Assembly: GCF_009749385.1 (NCBI RefSeq)
Contig: NZ_WBIN01000006.1
Span: 248,001-312,000 of the forward strand
Origin: Agromyces allii
GTDB taxonomy: Bacteria; Actinomycetota; Actinomycetes; Actinomycetales; Microbacteriaceae
Reading direction: 5' to 3'
Length of the DNA stretch: 64,000 bases
Below the pieces are notes generated by a model. It was not told where the DNA came from. It worked only from the letters and a program-made list of their open reading frames with translations, and did not search any database. Shown here one piece after another: positions 40,004 to 51,239 of the stretch. The translations under genes and the position numbers were made by a program. How positions within the stretch are numbered: the first letter of the stretch is position 1; each line of letters starts with the position of its first letter.

Positions 40004-40684
40004 ATGACTTCACGCGTACTCGTCGTCGACGACGACACGGCCCTCGCCGAGATGATCGGCATCGTGCTGCGCACCGAGGGCTTCGATCCCGTCTTCTGCG
40101 GCGACGGCTCGAGCGCGCTCGCGGCGTTCCGCGAGAGCCGCCCCGATCTCGTCCTCCTCGACCTCATGCTGCCCGGCATGGACGGCATCGAGGTCTGCGC
40201 GCGCATCCGCGCCGAATCCGGCACGCCGATCATCATGCTGACCGCCAAGAGCGACACCGCCGACGTCGTGAAGGGCCTCGAGTCGGGCGCCGACGACTAC
40301 ATGGTCAAGCCCTTCAACCCGAAGGAGCTCGTCGCACGCATCCGCACGCGACTCCGACCGACGCCCGAGTCGGCCGTCGAGACGTACGCGGTCGGCGACC
40401 TCATGATCGACGCGGCCGGCCACGAGGTGCGTCGCGGCGACGAGCGCATCTCGCTCACGCCCCTCGAGTTCGACCTGCTTCTCACGCTCGCGTCGAAGCC
40501 GCAGCAGGTGTTCACGCGCGAGATGCTGCTCGAACAGGTGTGGGGCTACCACTACAAGGCCGACACGAGGCTCGTGAACGTGCACGTGCAGCGCCTTCGC
40601 GCCAAGGTCGAGCACGACCCCGACAACCCGCGCATCGTGATGACCGTTCGCGGCGTGGGCTACCGCGCCGGCGCGACCACCTGA
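40004..40684 (+). CDS. mtrA: Response regulator MtrA
   Basis: 226 residues from ATG 40004 with AGGAA 7 nt upstream. VLVVDDDTALAEMIGIVLRT forms the acidic pocket, LVLLDLMLPG has the phosphoacceptor Asp53, and DDYMVKPFNPKELVARI has the conserved Lys. The C-terminal winged-helix OmpR/PhoB domain has ISLTPLEFDLLLTLASKP and the recognition helix region HYKADTRLVNVHVQRLRAK. MtrA governs cell division, cell-wall and osmotic genes in Actinobacteria; it is essential in several. The mtrA-mtrB-lpqB-comF-hpf-secA order is the conserved one. It is divergent to the MoxR cluster across 183 bp. Confidence 0.95.
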   Translation: MTSRVLVVDDDTALAEMIGIVLRTEGFDPVFCGDGSSALAAFRESRPDLVLLDLMLPGMDGIEVCARIRAESGTPIIMLTAKSDTADVVKGLESGADDYMVKPFNPKELVARIRTRLRPTPESAVETYAVGDLMIDAAGHEVRRGDERISLTPLEFDLLLTLASKPQQVFTREMLLEQVWGYHYKADTRLVNVHVQRLRAKVEHDPDNPRIVMTVRGVGYRAGATT

Positions 40685-40689
40685 CGGGA

Positions 40690-42387
40690 ATGACCGCCGC
40701 CGACGACTCGCGCGCCACGGGCTCGTGGCGCGGCCTTCCGCGGCGTCTGCGGGCGACCGTCGCGTCGACCTGGCGGCGTTCGCTCCAGGTGCGCACGGTC
40801 TTCATCACGATCGGGCTGTCGACCCTCGCGATCCTCGTCATCGGCCTCTACATCTCGTTCAGCGTCGCCTCGAACCTCTTCCAGGACCAGCGCTCGCGCG
40901 TGCTCGAGGTCTCGAACAACGCCACCACGGCCGCGCAGCTGATCCTCGACTCCTCCGACGCGGCCGACCGGGGCTCGCTCCAGCTGCTCATGAAGGCGAC
41001 CCTCGACACCGTCACGAGCATCGCCGGCACCAACGACGTCGCGATCTTCCGAGCGCCCGACCAGCCGGCGAGCAACAACGCGCCGCCCGACCGACTCAGC
41101 CCCGATCTCGCGGGCGTCATCTCGCCCGCGCTGCGGGCGCAGGTGCAGGAGCACTCCGAGAACCAGTACTGGCAGTCGGTCGCGCTCGGGAGCTCTTCCG
41201 GCGGCAGCGACCCCGGCATCGTGGTGGGCAGCGGCCTGCAGGTGCCGGCCGGCGCGGGCCGGTACGAGCTCTACATCGGGTACAACCTCGCCGAGGCGCA
41301 GCGCACCCTCGCCTTCATGCAGGTCACGGGCACCGTCGGGGCGATCGCCCTGATCGCCCTGCTCAGCGCCATCACGCTCGTGGTCGTGCGCGGCGTGATC
41401 GAGCCGATCCGCACGACCGCCTCCACGAGCCGGCGCCTGGCCGCAGGCGACCTCGGCGTGCGCATCCCCGAGCGGGGCGAAGACGAGCTGGCCTCGCTCG
41501 CGGCCTCCTTCAACGGCATGGCCGACAGCCTGCAGGCGCGCATCCGCGAGCTCGCCGAGCTCTCGGTCATGCAGCAGCGATTCGTGTCGGATGTCTCGCA
41601 CGAGCTCCGTACCCCGCTCACGACCATCCGGCTCGCCGGCGACGTGCTCTACGGGCAGCGCGAGGACTTCGCCGGCCCCACGGCCCGAACGGTCGAACTG
41701 CTGCACACCCAGACCGAGCGGTTCGAGCGCCTGCTCGGCGACCTGCTCGAGATCAGCCGGTACGACGCCGGCTCGGTGAAGCTCGCGACCGAGCCGACGA
41801 ACCTCGTGCACCTGGCGGGCGATGTCATCGAAGAGATGCACGGCCTCGCCCGCGAACGCGGATCCGAGCTCCGTCTCGAGGCCCCCGGCGGACACCTCGA
41901 CGCCGAGGTCGATCCACGCCGGGTGCGCCGCATCGTCACCAACCTGCTCGGCAACGCGATCGAGCACGGCGAAGGCCGCCCGATCGTCATCGCGGTCGAC
42001 AGCAACGCGAGCGCGATCGCCCTCTCGGTGCGCGACTACGGGCTCGGCATGACCACCGAGGCGGCCGAACGCGTCTTCGACCGCTTCTGGCGGGCCGACC
42101 CGAGCCGCGTGCGCACCATCGGCGGCACCGGGCTGGGGCTCGCGATCTCGCTCGAAGACGCCGTCGCGCACGGCGGGCACCTCGACGTCTGGTCCCACCC
42201 CGGCAAGGGGAGCGTCTTCCGGCTGACCCTGCCGCGGTCCGTGGGCGCGGGCCTCGAGCCGGCGGACGCCGCGGTCGTCTCCCCGCTGCCGCTCGAGCCG
42301 GGCGACCCGGAGGCGGCCGGTCCGCCGCCGACGGCCTCCGTGGGGGCCATCCTCCCCGACGACGATCGCGAGGTGCACGATGCGTAA
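40690..42387 (+). CDS. mtrB: Sensor histidine kinase MtrB
   Basis: 565 residues from ATG 40690, 5 bp after mtrA. A basic N-terminus and first span (VFITIGLSTLAILVIGLYIS) precede an extracytoplasmic sensor of about 160 residues. A second span leads to HAMP (STSRRLAAGDLGVRIPERGE), HisKA with FVSDVSHELRTPLTTIRLAG (phospho-His), and HATPase with NLLGNAIEHG, DYGLGM and GTGLGLAISLEDAVAHGG. MtrB phosphorylates MtrA, and in mycobacteria it localises to division sites. The C-terminal 50 residues are an acidic, disordered tail. It overlaps lpqB by 8 bp. Confidence 0.95.
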   Translation: MTAADDSRATGSWRGLPRRLRATVASTWRRSLQVRTVFITIGLSTLAILVIGLYISFSVASNLFQDQRSRVLEVSNNATTAAQLILDSSDAADRGSLQLLMKATLDTVTSIAGTNDVAIFRAPDQPASNNAPPDRLSPDLAGVISPALRAQVQEHSENQYWQSVALGSSSGGSDPGIVVGSGLQVPAGAGRYELYIGYNLAEAQRTLAFMQVTGTVGAIALIALLSAITLVVVRGVIEPIRTTASTSRRLAAGDLGVRIPERGEDELASLAASFNGMADSLQARIRELAELSVMQQRFVSDVSHELRTPLTTIRLAGDVLYGQREDFAGPTARTVELLHTQTERFERLLGDLLEISRYDAGSVKLATEPTNLVHLAGDVIEEMHGLARERGSELRLEAPGGHLDAEVDPRRVRRIVTNLLGNAIEHGEGRPIVIAVDSNASAIALSVRDYGLGMTTEAAERVFDRFWRADPSRVRTIGGTGLGLAISLEDAVAHGGHLDVWSHPGKGSVFRLTLPRSVGAGLEPADAAVVSPLPLEPGDPEAAGPPPTASVGAILPDDDREVHDA

Positions 42388-44068
42388 GGGACTGCTCGCG
42401 GCATCCGTCGCCATGCTGTCGCTCCTGCTGAGCGGGTGCGTGTCCATCCCGAGCTCCGGCAACGTGCAGCAGGGCGACCCGGCGCCGTCCGACGCCTCGT
42501 CGCTCGACCTCGACATCCTCGTCGATCCGCCGATCGTCGACGGCACCCAGCAGCAGATCCTCGACGGATTCCTCACGGCCGCGCTCAGCCCGCGCAACAA
42601 CTACCAGGCGGCGTACGAGTTCCTCACCCCGGCGTTCAAGGAGCAGTGGCAGGCCGACGAGAACGCCACGATCGACGTGCTCGCCGATCGCGAGTTCGAG
42701 GAGGTCTCCGACTCGCAGATCCAGCTCACGGCGACGCCGGCCGCGTCGCTGCGCGACAACGGCCAGTACGAGGTCGCGACCTCGGCGGCGCCCCTCCAGC
42801 TCCCGTACACGTTCGAGCAGGTGCAGGGCCAATGGCGTATCGCGAGCGCGCCTGCCGGCATCGTCATCGATCAGGCGAACTTCACGCAGGTGTTCCGGGA
42901 GTACACGCTGTACTTCTTCGACCCGGCCTACCGCTTCCTGGTGCCCGACTCCCGATGGTTCGCCGGCCGCGACTCCGCGCAGACGAGCGTCGTACAGGCG
43001 CTGCTCGCCGGCCCCGCCGCCTGGCTCGCACCCGGCGTGGTGACGGCGTTCCCCGAGGGCACCGAGCTCTCGCCGGCCGCGGTGCCGGTCTCGGGGCGCG
43101 TCGCCGAGGTCTCGCTCACGGGGGCCGCATTCGACGACATCGCCGCCGCCCAGCGCATGCAGTTGCAGCTCAACCAGAGCCTCGTCGGCAGCGTGCGCAA
43201 CGTGGGCGACGTCGCCCTGATCCTGAACGGCGTCGAATCCGATGCCGGCATCCCGGCGAATCCGGCGGTGCGCGACCCCCGGGTCGACCCCCGTCCGGTC
43301 GTGTTCGACGGCGAATCGCTCGGCTACCTCTCGACCTCGGGCGACGGCATCACGCCGATCCCCGGCATCTCCGAGCAGGTCGCGCAGTCCGATGCGTCGG
43401 GCGCGGCGATCGGCCCCGATGCCGAATCCGCGGCGATCCTCGACGAGTCGGGCGTCTCGGTCATCACAGCCGATGCAGACCCGGTGCCGCTCGATCCCAG
43501 ATCGGGCCTGATCACCCCCGCGTTCGACCGGGACGGCGTCGTCTGGTCTGTGCCGGCCGACGCTCCGTCGGATCTCGTCTGGTTCTCGGCCGACGGTCAG
43601 AAGTCCGACCGGATACCGGTGCCGTGGTCGGGCACGTCGATCGCCGCGATCGAGGTCTCCCGCGACGGCACCCGCCTGCTCGCCCTGCTCGGCGACGGGC
43701 CGCGCACGTACTTCCTCGTGGCGGCGATCGTGCGGGACGGCGACGGACTGCCCGTCGAACTCGGCACCACGGTGCTGCGGCTCGCCGAGGTCGACGGCGT
43801 GCCACTCGACGTCGCCTGGGTCGACGGCCGTTCGGTCGTCTCGCTCACGCGGGTCGACGGCGAGGCCACGCGCATCGTCACCCAAGATCTCGGCGGCTTC
43901 GCATCCACACGCGACGGCCCGCTCGCCGGCCGCCTCCTCGATGCGGGCAACAGCATCCGCGACGTTCGGGTGCTCACCGACTCCGGCTCGCTCGTCGTGC
44001 AGAGCGGCGTCGGCTGGCAGGAGCGGGCGAGCGGCATCCGCTTCATCGCGTCGCAGCTGCCCGGCTGA
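42380..44068 (+). CDS. lpqB: Lipoprotein LpqB, MtrAB modulator
   Basis: 562 residues. Signal peptide MRKGLLAASVAMLSLLLSGC ends in the lipobox LLSGC, so it is a diacylated lipoprotein at the outer face of the membrane. The N-terminal part contains FLTAALSPRNNYQAAYEFLT; a GerMN-type domain spans about 190-290 (ALLAGPAAWLAPGVVTAFPE); the C-terminal half is a beta-propeller-like LpqB domain. In mycobacteria LpqB binds the MtrB sensor domain and tunes MtrA phosphorylation. The start overlaps mtrB by 8 bp. Length and lipobox fit a functional protein. Confidence 0.93.
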   Translation: MRKGLLAASVAMLSLLLSGCVSIPSSGNVQQGDPAPSDASSLDLDILVDPPIVDGTQQQILDGFLTAALSPRNNYQAAYEFLTPAFKEQWQADENATIDVLADREFEEVSDSQIQLTATPAASLRDNGQYEVATSAAPLQLPYTFEQVQGQWRIASAPAGIVIDQANFTQVFREYTLYFFDPAYRFLVPDSRWFAGRDSAQTSVVQALLAGPAAWLAPGVVTAFPEGTELSPAAVPVSGRVAEVSLTGAAFDDIAAAQRMQLQLNQSLVGSVRNVGDVALILNGVESDAGIPANPAVRDPRVDPRPVVFDGESLGYLSTSGDGITPIPGISEQVAQSDASGAAIGPDAESAAILDESGVSVITADADPVPLDPRSGLITPAFDRDGVVWSVPADAPSDLVWFSADGQKSDRIPVPWSGTSIAAIEVSRDGTRLLALLGDGPRTYFLVAAIVRDGDGLPVELGTTVLRLAEVDGVPLDVAWVDGRSVVSLTRVDGEATRIVTQDLGGFASTRDGPLAGRLLDAGNSIRDVRVLTDSGSLVVQSGVGWQERASGIRFIASQLPG

Positions 44069-44098
44069 CCGGCACCGCTCCTCCACGGGCGCTCGCGG

Positions 44099-44142
44099 GC
44101 GGCATCCGCCGTGCCGTTTCAGTGAGGGCGGGCGGATGCCGC
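44099..44142. terminator. Hairpin after lpqB
   Basis: GCGGCATCCGCC (44099-44110) pairs with 44131-44142 around a 20-nt loop, between lpqB and comF. The loop is long and no T tract follows, so read-through into comF is plausible. Confidence 0.5.
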
Positions 44143-44165
44143 GGCGCGCTGGACAGGCTCGGTGC

Positions 44166-44924
44166 ATGTCCTCTCGACCCGCCCACCGACCCGACGAGCC
44201 GAATGGCATCGGTGCCGTCGAGGTCGCGCGCGCCGCCCGCGCCGCGGGTGCCGCTCGTGCCGCGCTCGCCGCGGCCGCCGCGACCGTGATGCCGGTCTCC
44301 TGCGCCGGGTGCGGCCGGCCAGACCTCGCGGTCTGTCCCGCGTGCCGTGCCGCGGTCGCGGCACGACCCGTCGCGGTGTCGCGAGCCGATCTGCGGGCCC
44401 ATGCCGGCCTCGAGTACGGCGACGTCGTCGCATCCGTCATCGGCGCCTTCAAGGACGGCGGGCGGGCGGATGTCGCGCGCGTGCTCGCCCCGGCACTGGC
44501 CGCGTCGATCCGTGCGGCGCTCGCCGAGGTGCCGCGGACGGGCGGTTCGAGCGGGGCCGGCCTGCTCGTGGCGACGGTGCCCTCGCCCCCGGCCGCGCTC
44601 CGGGCTCGCGGATACCGGCCCGTGCCCCTGCTGCTCGCGGCGTGCGGGCTTCGCGCGACCTCCGTGCTGCGGCTCGCGCGCGACCGCGACGACCAGGCCG
44701 GACTCGGCGCGGCCGCCCGCGCGGCCAACGCCGAGGGCGGGCTCGTGGCTCGCAGACGCCTCCACGGACGGCGGTTCCTGCTCGTCGACGACGTGCTGAC
44801 CACGGGCTCGACACTCCTCGAAGCCCGTCGTGCGCTCGTGGCCGCGGGAGCGTGCGTCGAGGCGGTGGCGGTGCTCGCCGAGACGCCCCTGCGAAGCGGA
44901 CGACGTTCAGGGTCCTCTCGGTGA
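44166..44924 (+). CDS. ComF family phosphoribosyltransferase-like protein
   Basis: 252 residues from ATG 44166. A Cys-rich zinc-ribbon (SCAGCGRPDLAVCPACR) follows an Ala-rich N-terminus; then SVIGAFKDGGRADVARVLAP and TVPSPPAALRARGYRPVPLL lead to the PRPP-binding loop LLVDDVLTTGSTLLEARRAL. This is the ComFC/GntX layout. ComF is linked to DNA uptake in naturally transformable bacteria but also occurs widely elsewhere, and its substrate is unknown. No other competence gene lies in the window. Its location between lpqB and hpf is the conserved one in Actinobacteria. Confidence 0.9.
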   Translation: MSSRPAHRPDEPNGIGAVEVARAARAAGAARAALAAAAATVMPVSCAGCGRPDLAVCPACRAAVAARPVAVSRADLRAHAGLEYGDVVASVIGAFKDGGRADVARVLAPALAASIRAALAEVPRTGGSSGAGLLVATVPSPPAALRARGYRPVPLLLAACGLRATSVLRLARDRDDQAGLGAAARAANAEGGLVARRRLHGRRFLLVDDVLTTGSTLLEARRALVAAGACVEAVAVLAETPLRSGRRSGSSR

Positions 44925-45024
44925 ACAGGTGGTGACATCCGATGGTTCGCAGACTACGGTGGCAGGACAGGCGTGGTCTACCACCCTTCAGAACCGGGTG
45001 ACACGTCGGTGGATGGAGGTCGTC

Positions 45025-45726
45025 ATGGAACTGAACATCGTCGGACGAAACCTGGGGATCACGGATCGCTTCCGTACCTACGCGACCGAGAAGTCGGAGA
45101 AGATCTCCCACCTCGCCGACCGTGCCATTCAGCTCGATGTGAAGCTCTCGCGGCACCACGAGAAGAACGGCAACACCGGGCCCGACCGAGTCGAGCTCAC
45201 CCTCGTCGGCAAGGGGCCCGTCGTCCGGGCCGAGGCCGACGGATCCGACAAGTACGCGGCGTTCGACGTCGCACTCGGCCGATTGCTCGAACGCATTCGC
45301 CGAGCCAAGGACCGGCGAAAGGTCCATCGGGGGCAACATCGGCCCACGTCCATCCGGGAGGCGACCGACCTCGGGTTCGCCGAGGTGGGAGTGCAGGCAG
45401 CACGTCCGGAGGTGCTGGAGCAGGTGCGCACCGGGTCGATCCCCGTCATCGACGACGCCGCGCCCGTCGCCGAAGACGAAGACGTGTACTGCCCCGTCGT
45501 CATCCGACGCAAGGTGTTCGCCATGGCGCCGATGACCGTCGACGACGCGCTCTCCTTCATGGAGCTCGTCGGTCACGACTTCTACCTCTTCGTCGACTCC
45601 GAGACCGGTCGGCCGAGCGTCGTCTACCGCCGCAAGGGCTGGGACTACGGCCTGATCGGGCTCGACGAGAACGCCGACGCGTTCGTCGACGACGAGGAGG
45701 TCTCGCTGCAGCGCGCGAGCGCATAG
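45025..45726 (+). CDS. hpf: Ribosome hibernation promoting factor, long form
   Basis: 233 residues from ATG 45025, with GGAGGT 4 nt upstream. The N-terminal S30AE domain (MELNIVGRNLGITDRFRTYA, then KSEKISHLADRAIQLDVKLS) binds the decoding centre of the 30S subunit. A linker of about 60 residues with IREATDLGFAEVGVQAARPE follows. The C-terminal dimerisation domain is VIRRKVFAMAPMTVDDALSF and YRRKGWDYGLIGLDENA. Long-form HPF makes 100S ribosome dimers or protects 70S ribosomes in stationary phase or stress. It lies between comF and secA, the usual order in Actinobacteria. Confidence 0.95.
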   Translation: MELNIVGRNLGITDRFRTYATEKSEKISHLADRAIQLDVKLSRHHEKNGNTGPDRVELTLVGKGPVVRAEADGSDKYAAFDVALGRLLERIRRAKDRRKVHRGQHRPTSIREATDLGFAEVGVQAARPEVLEQVRTGSIPVIDDAAPVAEDEDVYCPVVIRRKVFAMAPMTVDDALSFMELVGHDFYLFVDSETGRPSVVYRRKGWDYGLIGLDENADAFVDDEEVSLQRASA

Positions 45727-45766
45727 CCGCGGCATCCGTCATTCATCGCCCGAGTGAGGGCCGACG

Positions 45767-45803
45767 GCGCCACCGAGTTCGCGAACCCGCGAGTCGGTGG
45801 CGC
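45767..45803 (+). terminator. hpf terminator
   Basis: GCGCCACCGA (45767-45776) pairs with 45794-45803, extendable by four more pairs past one mismatch. The loop contains the palindrome GTTCGCGAAC (45777-45786). It starts about 40 nt after the hpf stop. Confidence 0.65.
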
Positions 45804-45988
45804 TGTCGCGTTCGCGACGGGCGAAGTCCGATCGGGGCTGCACAGGCTCCTCTCCGAGTCCGCCCAGCCCGGTGCCCGCTAGCATGGTTATGATGCCGTC
45901 GATACGGCGCAACCGGCGTGCCTTCGGCGTTCCACCCGAGGAACGTTCCTCCGAGAACATGGCGCGCCGCAATGACAGGAGATCATTC

Positions 45989-48784
<2,796 letters not shown>

Positions 48785-48790
48785 CACGCA

Positions 48791-48833
48791 GACGACGGGG
48801 CCGGACATCCGATGGATGTCCGGCCCCGTCGTC
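48791..48833. terminator. Long perfect hairpin after secA
   Basis: A 20-bp perfect stem (GACGACGGGGCCGGACATCC paired with 48814-48833) has a 3-nt loop. It starts 7 nt after the secA stop and serves as a terminator, probably also for the convergent Rv3235-family gene. Confidence 0.85.
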
Positions 48834-48910
48834 GTATCTGCGGTCGCCGCCGCGACGCCTCGTATGCCGCCTCGATCCGCTCCAGGGCGTCTGGGGTCTC
48901 GTGCGCGGCA

Positions 48911-49348
48911 TCAGAGCACCGTGATCGCGCTCGCCCTCCAGCGCTGGTCGAGGCCTTCGAGGCGGATGGCGACGGCACGCACCCGGTGGGGCTGGTGCAC
49001 GAGCACGACCGCCTCGACCACGCCGTCGGCCGGTTCGCAGGTCACGACCCGGCCGAGGCGGAACACCGGCCGCTGCGGCGCGACGCCCTTGACCCGTCGT
49101 GACCGGTTCGCGAGCACGACGCGCATCGAGAGGCTGCGGTAGACGTCGTCGGTGACCCACCGGGCGAGCTGCTCGAGGTCGCGTGCGCCCGCCATGACCT
49201 CGACGACGCAGTGCGTGAGGCTCTGCAGCATGGCCGACGGATCGGGCAGTTCGGTTCGCCTCGACGCCTGCGGGCCGAAGAACTCGTCGTCGTCGAGGAA
49301 CGAAGCGGACGTGCGCGCGTCGGTGCGCAGGGCGGGGCGTGCGGGCAT
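48911..49348 (-). CDS. Rv3235 family protein (DUF6459)
   Basis: 145 residues from ATG 49348, with GGAG 5 nt upstream. The first 45 residues are polar and disordered (MPARPALRTDARTSASFLDD). Then comes the conserved core MLQSLTHCVVEVMAGARDLE, QLARWVTDDVYRSLSMRVVL, VFRLGRVVTCEPADGVVEAV and HRVRAVAIRLEGLDQRWRAS. This matches the short actinobacterial family encoded near secA (Rv3235 in Mycobacterium). The function is unknown; no membrane span or metal site is seen. It is convergent with secA and divergent from the next gene. Confidence 0.85.
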   Translation of the reverse strand: MPARPALRTDARTSASFLDDDEFFGPQASRRTELPDPSAMLQSLTHCVVEVMAGARDLEQLARWVTDDVYRSLSMRVVLANRSRRVKGVAPQRPVFRLGRVVTCEPADGVVEAVVLVHQPHRVRAVAIRLEGLDQRWRASAITVL

Positions 49349-49390
49349 CTGTGCTCCATCGGGAGGGTGGCGTGAGCCGTGGGGGCGGTG

Positions 49391-49404
49391 CCCCCGAACG
49401 GGGG
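49391..49404. promoter_or_regulatory. Palindrome in a divergent gap
   Basis: CCCCCGAACGGGGG is a perfect inverted repeat of 6-bp arms, 43 bp upstream of the Rv3235-family gene. It is preceded by GGGGGCGGTG, which can compete for pairing. It could be an operator; no function is known. Confidence 0.35.
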
Positions 49405-49521
49405 ACGTTTTCGGGGGACCCTGCGATGAATGTATGAGCGTGGCGGAATACATGTCAAGAGGGTGTTTCGACCTGTGGAGAACCGCGGTCCTGCGGGCGT
49501 CATGACGGGTAACGTGCCTGC

Positions 49522-50130
49522 ATGCGGTGGGACCTCCTGTTCGACGACCTGGAGGCGCGACTCGACCAGGAGCAGCGCGACGAGGAGCGCGCCCTCGCGC
49601 TCGAAGAGGAGCGGTTGCGGCTCGGTCGTCTGGGCCTCCGCGATCGATTCGCGGGCATGGCGCGCGCCATCCACGACGACCTCGCCGCGTTCATCCGCCT
49701 CGAACTGCGCACGGGCGCGACGCTCGCCGTGCGGCCCTCCGCGTTCGGTCGCGACTGGATGAGCGCCGATCAGCTCGACGGCGACCGCAGCGGCCGCCAC
49801 TGCATCGTCCCCTTCGAGGCGATCGCGGCCGTGCTCGCAGGCCCTTCGCTGCTCGAGCGGAGTCTCGAGCCACTCCAGGAGCCGTCGTCGAGCCTCACCG
49901 ACCGCATGGGGCTGGCGTTTCCGCTTCGAGACCTCAGCAGGCGACGAGCGCCCGTCCACGTGCACACCGAGGGCGGCCGCGTGCACGGCACGATAGACCG
50001 CGTCGCCCGCGACCACCTCGATCTCGCGCTGCACCCGGTCGGCACGCCGAGACGTGAGCGCGACGTGCAGGGCTATCGCATCGTGCCGCTCGATCGCGTG
50101 ATGCTGGTGTCGTTCGGTCCCTCGAACTGA
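49522..50130 (+). CDS. Conserved hypothetical protein
   Basis: 202 residues from ATG 49522; TAACGT at 49510-49515 ends 6 nt before it, so the start is probably leaderless. The N-terminal 40 residues are highly charged and helical (DLLFDDLEARLDQEQRDEER, then ALALEEERLRLGRLGLRDR), likely a coiled coil. The remainder alternates beta-like stretches, e.g. LELRTGATLAVRPSAFGRDW and VHVHTEGGRVHGTIDRVARD, with a VPLDRVMLVSFG ending. I do not recognise a family. The codon usage matches its neighbours and it lies between conserved actinobacterial genes, which supports a real gene. Confidence 0.75.
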   Translation: MRWDLLFDDLEARLDQEQRDEERALALEEERLRLGRLGLRDRFAGMARAIHDDLAAFIRLELRTGATLAVRPSAFGRDWMSADQLDGDRSGRHCIVPFEAIAAVLAGPSLLERSLEPLQEPSSSLTDRMGLAFPLRDLSRRRAPVHVHTEGGRVHGTIDRVARDHLDLALHPVGTPRRERDVQGYRIVPLDRVMLVSFGPSN

Positions 50131-50201
50131 TCGCGGCGCGCCGTGATTCGGGTACGCGCTGGCGCCTGAACTCGGCGCCGGCGCCGGGCCTGGACCGCGT
50201 C

Positions 50202-50495
50202 TCAGGTGTGCAGGCGGCGAGGACCGAGGGCGGTGACGTTGGAGAAGTCGGCGACGTCGGCGAACTCGCCCTGCTCCCACAGCGCCGAACGACGGGTCTG
50301 CTCGAGCCGGAAGTCGATCCAGAACTCGAGCTGCGTTCGTTCGATGCGCCACGGGCCGGCATCGCCGACCCTGATGGCCGGGAGCTCGCCCGACGTGATG
50401 AGCCCCGTGATCGTGGCCGCGTCGACCTCGAGCATCTGCGCGGCGTCGGCGATCGACAGGAAACGCCCCAGCTCGCTCGCATCTGATGTGCTCAT
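50202..50495 (-). CDS. Small helix-turn-helix protein (excisionase/MerR-like HTH)
   Basis: 97 residues from ATG 50495. ELGRFLSIADAAQMLEVDAA, TITGLITSGELPAIRVGDAG and PWRIERTQLEFWI form the winged HTH-17 type seen in excisionases and BldC-like proteins: the recognition helix TITGLITSGELPA and the wing VGDAGPWRIER are clear. BldC-type proteins bind direct repeats at promoters. No phage or integrase gene is near, so a regulatory role is more likely than excision. It lies just upstream of, and divergent from, the SAF-ParA pair. The C-terminal 35 residues are acidic. Confidence 0.85.
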   Translation of the reverse strand: MSTSDASELGRFLSIADAAQMLEVDAATITGLITSGELPAIRVGDAGPWRIERTQLEFWIDFRLEQTRRSALWEQGEFADVADFSNVTALGPRRLHT

Positions 50496-50615
50496 TTCTC
50501 GATTATCGACCGGAAGGGGCGATCCGAGCCTCGATGTGGATAACTTCATGGTGATTCGGCAGGCATCCGGAACGATGGTCCCGGTGCGACGGCGGGCGTC
50601 GCCGAAGGGAGCAGG

Positions 50616-51239
50616 ATGCCTCGTCGCACGGAGCGCGGTTCGATCCGCATCGATCCGCGCCTGATCATCGGCGTCGTGCTGATCGTCGGCTCGACGGTCG
50701 GCGTCTACACGCTCGTCAGCGGCCTCGACGACGCGACCGAGGTTTACACGGCGACCGAGACCTTCACGCCCGGCGACCGCATCCTCGAGTCCGACCTCGT
50801 CGTCGAGCGGGTGCGATTCGGTGCCGCCGACGTGCGGTACCTCGAGCCCGACGCCCTGACCGACGGCGGTCTGCTCGTCACGAGCACCATCCGCCAGGGA
50901 GAGCTCGTGCCGCTCGGCGCGGTCGACGAGGTCGATCGCGCCGGACTCGCGACCGTGGTCGTGCCCAGCAGGGGAGCACTGCCCGAGGGCGTGGTGCGCG
51001 GCACCGTCGTCGACGTGTGGTCGGCACGCCGGCTCGACCGGGGCGACTCGGCCCCGCCGACCGTGCTCGTTCCCGAGGCCGAGGTCGCGGCCGTCATCGA
51101 CAGCGGCGGAATGGTCGACGGCGACAGCAGATCCGTCGAACTGCTCGTGCCGCGCGAACGCGTGGCCGCGCTGCTGCAGGCGCTGGCCGCCGAAGACGCG
51201 ATCGACCTCGTACCCGCCCGGCCCGAGGCCGATCGGTGA
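50616..51239 (+). CDS. SAF domain protein (CpaB/FlgA-like)
   Basis: 207 residues from ATG 50616 with GGGAGCAGG just upstream. One N-terminal span (LIIGVVLIVGSTVGVYTLVS) precedes an SAF domain: TETFTPGDRILESDLVVERV, then TIRQGELVPLGAVDEV and TVVVPSRGALPEGVVRGTVV. CpaB proteins with this layout line the Tad pilus channel in the periplasm. No pilus secretion ATPase, pilin or Tad gene is in the window, so this is an orphan. The stop overlaps the start of the ParA-like gene by 4 nt (GTGA), so the two proteins probably act together. Confidence 0.8.
   Translation: MPRRTERGSIRIDPRLIIGVVLIVGSTVGVYTLVSGLDDATEVYTATETFTPGDRILESDLVVERVRFGAADVRYLEPDALTDGGLLVTSTIRQGELVPLGAVDEVDRAGLATVVVPSRGALPEGVVRGTVVDVWSARRLDRGDSAPPTVLVPEAEVAAVIDSGGMVDGDSRSVELLVPRERVAALLQALAAEDAIDLVPARPEADR

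Noticed and set aside
50202-50495. Excisionase of an integrated element
   Set aside because: There is no integrase, att-like repeat, tRNA or composition change around it.
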